Positions 18,043 to 26,406 of a stretch of 64,000 bases of DNA are shown here, piece by piece (positions within the stretch are counted from its first letter, which is position 1; each line of letters starts with the position of its first letter). Origin of the DNA: Anaerofilum sp. An201 (GTDB lineage Bacteria > Bacillota > Clostridia > Oscillospirales > Ruminococcaceae); NCBI RefSeq assembly GCF_002160015.1, contig NZ_NFJT01000001.1, positions 243,995 through 307,994 of the forward strand, written 5' to 3'. Below the pieces are notes generated by a model. That model made no database searches. It was not told the DNA's origin and saw nothing but the letters and a program-made list of their open reading frames with translations. Made by a program: the position numbers and the translations under genes.

Positions 18043-18071
18043 GAGTACCACCTCAGCGCGCTTTTTGTCAA
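18043..18071 (-). promoter_or_regulatory. feo operon promoter
   Basis: Minus strand TTGACA, 17-base spacer, TACTCT with TGG just before the -10. Confidence 0.65.
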
Positions 18072-18300
18072 GAAATGCCGGCGCCCGGTATGCAAATATG
18101 CAAAAATGCATGAATATAAGTTGCCAAAACCAACCGGCCCGTCGTCTGCCGGCAGCGCCGCCGGGCGGCCCGTCTCCCGCAAAACTTGGATTTATTTGGA
18201 CAAGTCAGAAAAGGACAGGGACAATATCCACAAAAACAAAGCCAAAAAATGCACAGGTATATACAAAATGTGAAAACTGCAAAAATTGCATAAAAATTCG
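18072..18300. other. A/T-rich intergenic stretch between feoB and the ABC importer
   Basis: No gene is supported here. It holds repeated TGCAAA/TGCAT words near 18090-18115 and 18277-18300. The last, TGCATAAAAATTCG, abuts the importer -35 and looks like a weak ARG box (two mismatches to the TGAAT..ATTCA pattern). Confidence 0.35.
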
Positions 18301-18329
18301 TTGACAAATGAAAATTATGCAATTATACT
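18301..18329 (+). promoter_or_regulatory. Promoter of the amino-acid importer operon
   Basis: TTGACA, 17-base spacer, TATACT. About 70 bases before the lipoprotein gene. Confidence 0.85.
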
Positions 18330-18400
18330 TAGCACATAGCCAAACGGCACCGCCCCCGCGGGAAGGGGCGCGAACAAAAGCACAGAGGAGAGAAACAACC

Positions 18401-19285
18401 ATGAAAATGAAACAGATGCTGGCGCTCGGCGCCGCCGCCATGATGACCGTCAGTCTCGCTGCCTGCGGCAGCAGCAGTTCTTCCGCCGCCACCGGCGATT
18501 CTTCTACCCCGGCCTCCGGTTCCAGCAGCACGGCTGTGACCGCCGGCAAGGCGGAGGAGCACACCGTCGAGGCCATCAAGGCCAAGGGCAAGCTGGTGGT
18601 GACCACCGAGGCCACCTATCCCCCCTTCGAGTTCCAGACGCCGGACGGCGAGCTGACCGGCCTGGACGTTTCCCTGGCCAAGGCTCTGGCCGAGGACCTG
18701 GGCGTGGAGCTGGAGATGCAGAACATCACCTTCGAGATGGTGGTGTCTGAGGTGCAGGCGGGCAACGCCGACCTGGCCATCGCCGGTCTGTCCCCCACCG
18801 CAGAGCGCAAAGAGAGCGTGGACATGAGCGATCTGTACTACGGCGGCATTCAGGTGATGCTGGTGCGTGAGGAGGACTACGACAAGTTCGCCACCGCCGA
18901 GAGCCTGGCCGGTGCCACCATCGCCACCCAGAAGGGCGCCATCCAGCAGACCCTGATGGAGCAGCAGTTCCCCGATGCCGAGCCTCTGCTGCTGCCCAAG
19001 TTCCCCCAGTGCATCCAGGAGCTGAAGCTGGGCAACTGTGACGCCGTGATGATCGACGAAGAGAGCGCCAAGAACTACATGAAGTCGGTGGAAGGCCTGG
19101 TTGTGGCGCAGGTCCCGGTTGAGACCGATCCCTCCGAGAACGGCAACGCCATCGCCGTGATGAAGGGCAACACCGATCTGCTGGACTGGGTGAACGAGAA
19201 GATCGCCGAGTACACCGAGAGCGGCAAGATTCAGGAGTGGTACGATGCCGCCACCGAGGCCGCCGAGGCTGCCGGTGTGCTGTAA
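18401..19285 (+). CDS. Amino-acid ABC transporter substrate-binding lipoprotein
   Basis: A 294-residue extracytoplasmic binding protein. It has a signal peptide with lipobox SLAAC (Cys at about residue 21), a Ser/Thr/Ala-rich tether to about residue 50, and a SBP_bac_3 domain opening KLVVTTEATYPPFEFQ with LAIAGLSPTAERKESVDMSDLYY. Such proteins bind polar or basic amino acids or cystine; the ligand cannot be fixed by eye. GAGGAG lies 10 bases before the ATG. It is first in a binding protein, permease, ATPase operon. Confidence 0.92.
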   Translation: MKMKQMLALGAAAMMTVSLAACGSSSSSAATGDSSTPASGSSSTAVTAGKAEEHTVEAIKAKGKLVVTTEATYPPFEFQTPDGELTGLDVSLAKALAEDLGVELEMQNITFEMVVSEVQAGNADLAIAGLSPTAERKESVDMSDLYYGGIQVMLVREEDYDKFATAESLAGATIATQKGAIQQTLMEQQFPDAEPLLLPKFPQCIQELKLGNCDAVMIDEESAKNYMKSVEGLVVAQVPVETDPSENGNAIAVMKGNTDLLDWVNEKIAEYTESGKIQEWYDAATEAAEAAGVL

Positions 19286-19309
19286 GCAGAAAAACCATAT
19301 AGACCAATA

Positions 19310-19345
19310 CCGGCGGGGGACGCTGCGTCCTTCCGCCGGCCTTTG
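19310..19345 (+). terminator. Intercistronic hairpin after the binding-protein gene
   Basis: CCGGCGG and CCGCCGG arms with a short inner stem, then CCTTTG; weak T-run. Probably a partial terminator or mRNA stabiliser that keeps the binding protein in excess. Confidence 0.55.
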
Positions 19346-19372
19346 TGTCGAACCCTGTAAAGGAGGGCTTTC

Positions 19373-20095
19373 ATGATCTCGTTTGAAAAGATCGCCAAAG
19401 TATGGAACGTCTACGGCGATTTCTACTGGGAGGGCCTCGGCAACACCCTGTGGGTGGCGGCGCTGGCCGTTGTGCTGGGCAGCGTGCTGGGCCTGCTGGT
19501 GGCGTCCGGCCGTATGCTCACCATCAAGCCGCATGAAAATGTGGTGTCCAAAGTCATCAAATCCGTCCTCAAATTCATCTGCACCGCCTATGTGGAGGTG
19601 CTGCGCGCCACCCCGCTGCTGGTGCAGGTCATGGTCATCTACTTCGGCTGTACCAGCATCGGCCTCAAGCTGTCCGACGGCACTGCCACCCGCATGCTGT
19701 GGGGCCTGGTGGCGGTGGGCCTGAACTCGGGCGCCTACCTCAGCGAAGTCATCCGCAGCGGCATCGGCGCGGTGCCCGGCGGCCAGATGGAGGCGGCCCG
19801 CTGTGTGGGCATGAATTACCGCCAGGCCATGGTGAACGTCATCCTGCCGCAGGCCATCCGCAACATCCTGCCCGCGCTGTGCAACGAGTTCGTCACCATC
19901 ATCAAGGAGACCAGTGTGCTGAGCATGGTGGGCATCGCCGAAATCATGTTCCAGGCAAACGCGGTGTCGGCTGCCTCCTACATCTTTGTGGAGCCCTACA
20001 TCATCGCCGCCCTTATGTACTTCACCGTCGTGTTCCCGCTGTCCAAGCTGGTAGCCGCATTCGAGAGGAGGATGAGCCGCAGTGTCACTCGCTAA
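19373..20095 (+). CDS. Amino-acid ABC transporter permease
   Basis: A 240-residue HisM/GlnP-type inner-membrane subunit. It opens with an amphipathic stretch, has about five hydrophobic helices, and carries the family signatures [11 protein letters not shown] and the EAA loop [29 protein letters not shown] that contacts the ATPase. AAAGGAGGG precedes the ATG. The 3' end overlaps the ATPase gene by 14 bases. Confidence 0.93.
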   Translation: MISFEKIAKVWNVYGDFYWEGLGNTLWVAALAVVLGSVLGLLVASGRMLTIKPHENVVSKVIKSVLKFICTAYVEVLRATPLLVQVMVIYFGCTSIGLKLSDGTATRMLWGLVAVGLNSGAYLSEVIRSGIGAVPGGQMEAARCVGMNYRQAMVNVILPQAIRNILPALCNEFVTIIKETSVLSMVGIAEIMFQANAVSAASYIFVEPYIIAALMYFTVVFPLSKLVAAFERRMSRSVTR

Positions 20096-20828
20096 CAACG
20101 AAGTTTTGATCCAGGTCAAGGGCCTTGAAAAGCATTTCAAGCATGTGCAGGTGCTGAAAGGCATCGATATCGACATCCACAAGGGCGAGGTCGTGGCCGT
20201 GATCGGCCCGTCCGGCAGCGGCAAGTCCACCTTCCTGCGCTGCCTGAACCTGCTGGAGCAGCCCACCGGCGGCCACATCATCTTTGAAGGTTCCGACCTG
20301 ATGGACCGCAAGACCAACATCAACGCCCTGCGCCAGAAGATGGGCATGGTGTTCCAGAGCTTCAACCTGTTCGCCAACATGACGGTGCTGAAGAACATGA
20401 CCGTCGGCCCGATGAAGGTGAAGGGGATGAAGCAGGCCGACGCCGAAAAGCTGGCGCTGGATCTGCTGGGCCGCGTGGGCCTGGCCGACCGCGGCGACGC
20501 CTATCCCATCCAGCTGTCGGGCGGGCAGCAGCAGCGCGTGGCCATCGCGCGCGCCCTGGCCATGCAGCCGGACGTGATGCTGTTCGACGAGCCCACCAGC
20601 GCGCTGGACCCCGAGATGGTGCACGAGGTGCTGGACGTGATCAAGCAGCTGGCCAAGGAGCACATGACGATGGTGGTGGTCACCCATGAGATGGGCTTTG
20701 CCCGCGAGGTGGCCGACCGGGTGGTCTTTATCGACCAGGGCGTCATCCAGGAGGACAACAACCCGAAAGACTTCTTCGAGCATCCGCAGAACCCCCGCCT
20801 GAAGGAATTCCTCAGCAAGGTGCTGTGA
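20082..20828 (+). CDS. Amino-acid ABC transporter ATP-binding protein
   Basis: A 248-residue GlnQ/HisP-type ATPase. Walker A is GPSGSGKST, the Q-loop VFQSFNLF, the signature [15 protein letters not shown], Walker [15 protein letters not shown], and the switch His is in VVVTHEM. The start is a GTG inside the permease gene with AGGAGG about 11 bases upstream, consistent with translational coupling. Confidence 0.94.
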   Translation: MSLANNEVLIQVKGLEKHFKHVQVLKGIDIDIHKGEVVAVIGPSGSGKSTFLRCLNLLEQPTGGHIIFEGSDLMDRKTNINALRQKMGMVFQSFNLFANMTVLKNMTVGPMKVKGMKQADAEKLALDLLGRVGLADRGDAYPIQLSGGQQQRVAIARALAMQPDVMLFDEPTSALDPEMVHEVLDVIKQLAKEHMTMVVVTHEMGFAREVADRVVFIDQGVIQEDNNPKDFFEHPQNPRLKEFLSKVL

Positions 20829-20862
20829 GGAAAAAAGGCGCTTTTTGCAACGCCATTCCCGC

Positions 20863-20913
20863 CGCCGGCCGCGGTGCGCATCCTCTGTGCGCGCATCGCA
20901 GCCGGCGTTTTTT
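20863..20913 (+). terminator. Terminator of the importer operon
   Basis: Arms at 20863-20878 and 20892-20907 (CGCCGGC..GCG with GCCGGCG), one mismatch and one G-U pair, followed by six T. Confidence 0.8.
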
Positions 20914-20994
20914 ACGCCTTGCGGAGATGTGCGCAAGCCAGCAGCCGGATGAGGCCGGAGCTGCCAAGGACTGTCTGCGCTGTCCTCACCGCAA

Positions 20995-21046
20995 GCCTTC
21001 CCCTGGCAGGGGAAGATGGCTGCGGATGCAGCCGGATGAGGTCGAA
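20995..21046 (+). repeat. Two-hairpin GATGAGG repeat, copy 3
   Basis: Full copy with second-hairpin arms GGCTGC and GCAGCC. A partial copy of the 3' half (GCAGCCGGATGAGG) lies just upstream near 20941-20965. Confidence 0.75.
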
Positions 21047-21088
21047 GCTGCCCTGCCGCACAAAGGAATCGCTGGACGGACGGCCAGA

Positions 21089-21167
21089 CGGGCCGTGTAT
21101 ACGGCCCGCGAGGAAAGTTTTACTCGATTTTTTTCAAAAAATCGCGGATTCCAAAGGCAGAGCCTTT
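21089..21167 (-). repeat. 79-bp three-palindrome repeat, copy A
   Basis: Reverse complement of 38828-38906 with 4 mismatches by eye. Three back-to-back palindromes: AAAGGC/GCCTTT, CGATTTTTT/AAAAAATCG and CGGGCCGT/ACGGCCCG. No reading frame is shared with neighbours. Confidence 0.85.
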
Positions 21168-21174
21168 GGGTCGG

Positions 21175-21212
21175 CAAAAAAAGGCCGCTCCGGACAGATG
21201 CCCAGAGCGGCC
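21175..21212 (-). terminator. proS terminator
   Basis: Minus strand GGCCGCTC and GAGCGGCC arms, then seven T. Confidence 0.85.
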
Positions 21213-21236
21213 CATTTTCATATCTTCATCGGCAAA

Positions 21237-22673
21237 TCAATACGCCTTGCCCCAGTATACCATCACCTTGGCAGGCTTGCCGCAGCAGGGGCACACATCC
21301 CCGATCTGCTCCTGCTCGAAGGGCATGCAGCGGCTGGACAGCCCGGCCACTTCCTTCATCTTCTCCTCGCAGGCCTCGTCACCGCACCACATCGTCTTGA
21401 TGTAGCCGTTGTTTTCGGAGGCCAGCTTCACCACCTCGTCCATCGTGGCGGCGGCGAAGGTGCGCTTCTCGCGGTTGTCCAGCGCGCGCTGGAAGATGGC
21501 CTGCGCCAGCGCCTCCAGCTGGGCCGGGATCGCGCTCTCCAGCTCGTCCAGGCTCACGAACGTTTTCTCGCGGTTGTCGCGGCGCACCAGCACACACTGG
21601 TTCTTCTCGATGTCCTTGGGCCCGATCTCCAGGCGCAGGGGCACGCCCTTCATCTCCCACTGGGCAAACTTCCAGCCGGGGCTGTTGTCGGAATCGTCCA
21701 GCTTCACGCGGCAGAACTTGCCCAGGCGCTCGGCCAGCTCCTGCGCCTTCTCCAGCACGCCGGGCTTGTGGGCCGCCACCGGGACGATCACCACCTGGTA
21801 GGGCGCGATGGCCGGAGGCAGGATCAGACCCTCGTCGTCGCCGTGGGTCATGATGATGGCGCCCACCAGACGGGTGGACACGCCCCAGCTGGTCTGGAAC
21901 GGATACTGCAGGGTGTTGTCGCGGCCGGCAAACTGCACGCCGAACGCGCGGGAGAACCCGTCGCCGAAATAGTGGCTGGTGCCGCTCTGCAGCGCCTTGC
22001 CGTCGTGCATCATCGCCTCGATGGTGTAGGTGGCCTCGGCGCCGGCAAACTTCTCCTTGTCGGTCTTTTTGCCCTTCACCACCGGGATCATCAGGTATTT
22101 CTCGCACAGCTCGGCGTAGGTGTTCAGCTGCTGCTCGGTCTCGGCAACGGCCTCCGCCTCGGTCTCGTGGATGGTGTGGCCTTCCTGCCACCAGAATTCA
22201 CGGCTGCGCAGGAAGGGACGGGTGGTCTTTTCCCAGCGCACCACGCTGCACCACTGGTTGTACTTCATCGGCAGGTCGCGCCAGGAATGCAGCACATGGG
22301 CAAAATGGTCGCAGAACAGGGTCTCGCTGGTGGGGCGCACGCACAGGCGGTCCTCCAGCTTCTCCTCGCCGCCGTGGGTCACCCAGGCAACTTCGGGGGC
22401 AAAGCCCTCCACGTGGTCCTTCTCCTTCTGCAAAAGGCTCTCGGGGATGAACAGCGGCATGGCCACGTTCTCATGGCCGGTCTTTTTGAACATGCCGTCC
22501 AGGATGTGGGTGATGTTCTCCCAGATGGCATAGCCGTAGGGACGCAGGATCACACAGCCCTTGACGCTGGAGTAGTCCACCAGCTCGGCCTTCAGGCAGA
22601 TGTCGGTGTACCACTGGGCAAAGTCCTGGTCGATGGGGGTGATGGCCTCCACCAGTTTTTTCTTTTCGCTCAT
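21237..22673 (-). CDS. proS: Prolyl-tRNA synthetase, archaeal/eukaryal type
   Basis: Charges tRNA-Pro. The 478-residue protein belongs to the short ProS class lacking the editing insertion: class II motif 2 region [23 protein letters not shown], motif 3 region [15 protein letters not shown], the anticodon-binding domain ([12 protein letters not shown]), and a C-terminal zinc-like domain with CGDEAC and [14 protein letters not shown] precedes the ATG. It follows acpP in the same direction with a terminator between them. Confidence 0.95.
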   Translation of the reverse strand: MSEKKKLVEAITPIDQDFAQWYTDICLKAELVDYSSVKGCVILRPYGYAIWENITHILDGMFKKTGHENVAMPLFIPESLLQKEKDHVEGFAPEVAWVTHGGEEKLEDRLCVRPTSETLFCDHFAHVLHSWRDLPMKYNQWCSVVRWEKTTRPFLRSREFWWQEGHTIHETEAEAVAETEQQLNTYAELCEKYLMIPVVKGKKTDKEKFAGAEATYTIEAMMHDGKALQSGTSHYFGDGFSRAFGVQFAGRDNTLQYPFQTSWGVSTRLVGAIIMTHGDDEGLILPPAIAPYQVVIVPVAAHKPGVLEKAQELAERLGKFCRVKLDDSDNSPGWKFAQWEMKGVPLRLEIGPKDIEKNQCVLVRRDNREKTFVSLDELESAIPAQLEALAQAIFQRALDNREKRTFAAATMDEVVKLASENNGYIKTMWCGDEACEEKMKEVAGLSSRCMPFEQEQIGDVCPCCGKPAKVMVYWGKAY

Positions 22674-22699
22674 AATTTCCTCCAAAACAGTGTTGACAG

Positions 22700-22725
22700 A
22701 AAAACAGCCCCCGGTGCGGGGGCTG
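22700..22725 (-). terminator. Terminator between acpP and proS
   Basis: Minus strand CAGCCCCC and GGGGGCTG arms, loop of five, then five T. ProS expression must come from read-through or an unseen promoter. Confidence 0.75.
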
Positions 22726-22745
22726 CCCAACAGACAAATGAAAAA

Positions 22746-22976
22746 TCAGCTGTTTTCCTCTACGTAGCGCACGACATCCCCAACGGTGTGCAGGTTCTCG
22801 ATCTCCTCGTCGGGGATCTCGATGCCAAACTCGTCCTCCAGGGTCATCACCATATCCACGACGTCCAGGCTGTCGGCCTCGAAATCTTCCAGGATATCGC
22901 TTTCCATCGTGATCTTATCCTCTTCGATGTCCAGCTGTTCGGCCAGCATGGCGCGGATTCGCTCGAAAACGTCCAT
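22746..22976 (-). CDS. acpP: Acyl carrier protein
   Basis: Carrier of growing acyl chains in fatty-acid synthesis. The 76-residue acidic protein has the phosphopantetheine site EADSLDVVDMVM (the Ser of DSL) in the usual middle position. AAGGAG is about 11 bases upstream of the ATG. No other fab gene is next to it, so it stands as its own unit with a promoter and terminator. Confidence 0.95.
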   Translation of the reverse strand: MDVFERIRAMLAEQLDIEEDKITMESDILEDFEADSLDVVDMVMTLEDEFGIEIPDEEIENLHTVGDVVRYVEENS

Positions 22977-23019
22977 TGAATCATTCTCTCCTTGTAAAAG
23001 CAGTGATTAGCATATAATT

Positions 23020-23048
23020 TTTATAGCGTTTTTTAGGGCCGTTGTCAA
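23020..23048 (-). promoter_or_regulatory. acpP promoter
   Basis: Minus strand TTGACA, 17-base spacer, TATAAA. Confidence 0.8.
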
Positions 23049-23091
23049 GGCTTTGCGGGGAAATTTTTCTTGTCGAATGGGGCATGCGCGC

Positions 23092-23120
23092 TTGTGCGGC
23101 GGGCGGGGGGTGAGTATAAT
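23092..23120 (+). promoter_or_regulatory. dapF operon promoter
   Basis: TTGTGC, 17-base spacer, TATAAT, about 33 bases before the dapF ATG. Confidence 0.7.
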
Positions 23121-23152
23121 AAAGAAAGACACACAGGAAAGCGAGGTTTTTT

Positions 23153-23989
23153 ATGAGCACCACCTATTCCTTCACCAAAATGCAGGGCTGCGGCAACGAC
23201 TATGTCTACATCGACTGCCGCGCCGGTTTTCCGGCCGGCCTGCCCGCGCAGATCCCCTTCCTGGCCAACCGCCACTTCGGCGTGGGCGGCGACGGCGTGA
23301 TCTGCATCTGCGCCGCCGAGGGCGATGCCGACGCCCGCATGCGGATGTTCAACGCCGACGGCAGCGAGGGGCGCATGTGCGGCAACGGGGTGCGCTGTGT
23401 GGCCCAGTGGCTGTACGAGCACGGGCTGGAACAGGACACGCTGTGCATCGAAACGCTGGCCGGCGTCAAGGTGCTGCACCGCGCCGCGCCGGGCCTGTGG
23501 CGGGTGGATATGGGCCCCGCCAGCTTCGACCCCGCCAGCCTGCCCGCCGCGGGCTTTGCCTGCCCGGCGGTGGACGTGCCGCTCACCGCCGCCGGCAAGA
23601 CCTGGACCGCCACCCTGGTCAGCATGGGCAACCCGCACTGCGTGGTGCAGGTGGAGGACCTGAAGGGGATGGACCTGCCCGGCATCGGCCGCGCGTTCGA
23701 GACCCATCCCGCCTTTGCCGAGAGCGTGAACACCGAGTTCATCCGCTTTGTCTCGCCCACAGAGCTGGAGATGCGGGTGTGGGAGCGGGGGAGCGGCGAG
23801 ACCCTCGCCTGCGGCACCGGCGCTTCAGCGGCGGCGGCGGCGTTCGTGCGCCGCGGCCTGTGCCCGGCCGACACCGAGATCACCGTCCACCTGCTGGGCG
23901 GCGACCTCTCCATCCGGGTCACCGGCGAAACAGTCTGGATGACCGGCCCGGCGGTCACCGTCTTTGAAGGAACCATCACCGTACAATAA
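23153..23989 (+). CDS. dapF: Diaminopimelate epimerase
   Basis: Converts LL- to meso-diaminopimelate for peptidoglycan and lysine. The 278-residue protein has both catalytic cysteine motifs: MFNADGSEGRMCGNGVRC in the first half and ETLACGTGASAAAAA in the second, plus the opening MQGCGNDYVYID. It pairs functionally with dapL at 60.2-61.4 kb. Eighteen bases separate it from galM. Confidence 0.95.
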   Translation: MSTTYSFTKMQGCGNDYVYIDCRAGFPAGLPAQIPFLANRHFGVGGDGVICICAAEGDADARMRMFNADGSEGRMCGNGVRCVAQWLYEHGLEQDTLCIETLAGVKVLHRAAPGLWRVDMGPASFDPASLPAAGFACPAVDVPLTAAGKTWTATLVSMGNPHCVVQVEDLKGMDLPGIGRAFETHPAFAESVNTEFIRFVSPTELEMRVWERGSGETLACGTGASAAAAAFVRRGLCPADTEITVHLLGGDLSIRVTGETVWMTGPAVTVFEGTITVQ

Positions 23990-24007
23990 CAAAAAGGGGG
24001 ACTTTTC

Positions 24008-25051
24008 ATGATTACTCAAATGCCCTACGGCGTCACTGCCGACGGACAGACCGTCACCTGCTTTTCGCTGCAGAACGAGTCCGGCATGCAGGTGCAGGTG
24101 CTGGACTACGGCTGCCGCATCGTGAGCCTCTTTGTGCCCGACCGCGCCGGCAGGCCGGTGGACGTTGTGCTGGGCTGCAAGGACCTCGCCGCCTACGAGG
24201 CCGACGACACCTTCTTCGGCGCGTTCGTGGGGCGCTTTGCCAACCGCATCGAGAACGCCCGCTTTGAACTGGACGGCGTGTCCTACCAGCTGGAGGTGAA
24301 CAACGGCCCCAACCACAACCACGGCGTGTGGCACCGGAAGGTGTTCGACGCCGCCGCGGACGGGGAAAACGCGCTGGTGCTGCGCTACCACAGCCCCGCC
24401 GGGGAGGACGGCTTCCCCGGCGCGGTGGATGTGACGGTGCGCTATGAGATCACCGACCAGAACGCCCTCGTGCTGGACTACACCGCCGTCTCCGACGCCG
24501 CCACCCCCATCAACCTCACCAACCACAGCTATTTCAACCTGGACGGCCCCGGCAGCGCCAGCGTGCTGGACCACACCCTGCTGCTGCACGCCTCGCGCTA
24601 TACCCCCGCGAACGAGGTGTCCTGCCCCTACGGCACCGAGGTGACGGTGAAGGGCACCCCGATGGACTTCACCACCCCCCACGCCATCGGCCGGGACATC
24701 GACCAGCCCTTCGACCAGCTGCAGTGGGGCCGCGGCTACGACCACAACTATGTCATCGACCGCAAGGGGCAGGGCCTTGCGCTGGCCGCGCGGCTGAAAA
24801 GCGAAAAGACCGGCATCTGCATGGAATGCCGCACCACCCAGCCGGGCGTGCAGCTCTACACCGCCAACTGGGTGAAGGACAAAGGCGACCAGAAGCCCGG
24901 TTTTGTGCACGGCCCGCGCGCGGCGGTGTGCCTGGAGACCCAGCACTACCCCTGCGGCCCGAACCGCCCGTCCTTCCCCAGCACCATCCTGCGCCCGGGC
25001 GATGTGCTGCGGGAGACCACCGTGTACATGTTCAGCACCGACGCCAACTGA
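24008..25051 (+). CDS. galM: Aldose 1-epimerase (mutarotase)
   Basis: Interconverts alpha and beta anomers of hexoses in the cytoplasm. The 347-residue protein shows family motifs GRFANRI, the substrate His region GPNHNHGVWH, LTNHSYFNL, and the catalytic Glu region RTTQPGVQLYTANW. Preceded by AAAAAGGGGG. It lies between dapF and a PNPOx-like gene in one apparent operon, with no metabolic link that I can see. Confidence 0.9.
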   Translation: MITQMPYGVTADGQTVTCFSLQNESGMQVQVLDYGCRIVSLFVPDRAGRPVDVVLGCKDLAAYEADDTFFGAFVGRFANRIENARFELDGVSYQLEVNNGPNHNHGVWHRKVFDAAADGENALVLRYHSPAGEDGFPGAVDVTVRYEITDQNALVLDYTAVSDAATPINLTNHSYFNLDGPGSASVLDHTLLLHASRYTPANEVSCPYGTEVTVKGTPMDFTTPHAIGRDIDQPFDQLQWGRGYDHNYVIDRKGQGLALAARLKSEKTGICMECRTTQPGVQLYTANWVKDKGDQKPGFVHGPRAAVCLETQHYPCGPNRPSFPSTILRPGDVLRETTVYMFSTDAN

Positions 25052-25067
25052 GAAAGGAGAACCCCGT

Positions 25068-25475
25068 ATGGAAGAACTGATGAAATTCCTGGCCGAAAAC
25101 CCCACCTTCTATTTTGCCACCGTGGAGGGCTATCTGCCCCGCGTGCGTCCGTTCGGCTTTGCGATGGAGTACAACGGCCGCCTGTACTTCGCCATCGGCA
25201 AGCACAAGGCCGCTTATAAACAGCTGCTGGACAACACCAACATCGAGGTCTGCACCGCGAACGACAAGGGCGAGTGGGTGCGGGTGCGCGGCACGGTGGA
25301 CTTCGACAACAGCGAAGCCGCCCGAGAAAAGGCGTTTGCCGTGATGCCCCAGCTGCGGGACCTGTACAACGAAAAGACCGGCAATGTGCTGGGCATGGTG
25401 TACATGGACCGCATCAGCGCCGAGTGGTTCAACATGGCCGGCGAGCGCAAAACGCTGGTGTGCCAGGGCATGTGA
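25068..25475 (+). CDS. Pyridoxamine 5'-phosphate oxidase-like FMN-binding protein
   Basis: A 135-residue split-barrel protein (MEELMKFLAENPTFYFATVEG, PRVRPFGFAMEYNGRLYFAIGKHKAAYKQL). The family includes many small flavin-binding proteins in gut anaerobes; true pyridoxamine oxidase is longer, so I would not call it PdxH. AAAGGAG precedes the ATG. Third gene of the dapF unit, followed by a strong terminator. Confidence 0.82.
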   Translation: MEELMKFLAENPTFYFATVEGYLPRVRPFGFAMEYNGRLYFAIGKHKAAYKQLLDNTNIEVCTANDKGEWVRVRGTVDFDNSEAAREKAFAVMPQLRDLYNEKTGNVLGMVYMDRISAEWFNMAGERKTLVCQGM

Positions 25476-25500
25476 GCGGCCCGGGTCTCCACGATCCGCA

Positions 25501-25535
25501 CAGCGCGCGGGGGAAATCTCCCGCGCGCTGTTTTT
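25501..25535 (+). terminator. Terminator of the dapF-galM operon
   Basis: CAGCGCGCGGG and CCCGCGCGCTG arms followed by five T. Confidence 0.9.
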
Positions 25536-25593
25536 CTGCGCACATTTTCCCGCCTTTCGCCGCATACCATGGCAGCAGAGAGGGGGAGAGGAT

Positions 25594-26406
25594 ATGTTCT
25601 GTTGTATAGGCCGCACCGCCAGCCGCCGTGTGCTGGGCGGGATGCTGGCAGCGGCCGCTCTGTTCACCGCCGCCGCCGCGCTGCGCCCGCGCCAGCCTGT
25701 CGCCGTCGCCGCCGCCACCCACGAATGGGGGCTGTCCTTCCAGGGGGAGAACCAGGCGCCGGTGCCCAACCTGTCGGCCGAGGAGCTGGCGCCCTACAAC
25801 GCCTACTACTGCGCGCCGAATCCCGGCAAACACCTGTATCTCACCTTTGATGCCGGATATGAAAACGGCAACACCGCCGCCATCCTCGACGCGCTGAAAA
25901 AGCACAGCGCGCCCGGCGCCTTTTTTGTGGTGGGGCCCTACATCCGTGACAACGCCGAGCTGGTCAAGCGGATGGCGGCCGAGGGGCACATCGTGGGCAA
26001 CCACAGCTGGAGCCACCCGGACCTGTCGTCCAAGGGCCGCGAGGAGTTTGAAAGCGAGCTGGCGCGGGTGGAGCAGCTCTACCAGGAGACCACCGGCCAG
26101 CCGATGCAGAAGTTCTTCCGCCCGCCGCAGGGAAAATTCAGCGACGAGAACCTCCAGTGGGCCAAGGAGCTGGGCTACTGCACCGTTTTCTGGAGCCTGG
26201 CCTATGTGGACTGGAACACCGACGCCCAGCCCACCGCCCAGCAGGCGTTTGACAAGCTGATCCCCCGCACCCACGACGGTGCCATCGTGCTGCTGCACTC
26301 CACCAGCTCCACCAACGCGGCCATCCTCGACGAATTGCTCACCCGGTGGGAGCAGATGGGCTATACCTTCGGCAGCCTCACCGAGCTGGCAGGGGAGGGC
26401 GCGTGA
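25594..26406 (+). CDS. PdaA-like polysaccharide (muramic acid) deacetylase
   Basis: A 270-residue exported enzyme with an N-terminal signal or anchor helix (RVLGGMLAAAALFTAAAA) and an NodB-type deacetylase domain: YLTFDAGYENG (catalytic Asp/metal site), GNHSWSHPD (metal His pair), RPPQGKFS, and the C-terminal LLHSTS. The combination TFDAGYENG and WSLAYVDWNTDAQPT is typical of PdaA, which forms muramic-delta-lactam in spore cortex. A CwlD-like amidase, its usual partner enzyme, follows with an overlapping start. GGGGGAGAGG precedes the ATG. Confidence 0.87.
   Translation: MFCCIGRTASRRVLGGMLAAAALFTAAAALRPRQPVAVAAATHEWGLSFQGENQAPVPNLSAEELAPYNAYYCAPNPGKHLYLTFDAGYENGNTAAILDALKKHSAPGAFFVVGPYIRDNAELVKRMAAEGHIVGNHSWSHPDLSSKGREEFESELARVEQLYQETTGQPMQKFFRPPQGKFSDENLQWAKELGYCTVFWSLAYVDWNTDAQPTAQQAFDKLIPRTHDGAIVLLHSTSSTNAAILDELLTRWEQMGYTFGSLTELAGEGA

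Noticed and set aside
15320..18043. Plus-strand 900-codon frame opposite feoB
   Set aside because: Shadow of feoB; composition typical of antisense translation.
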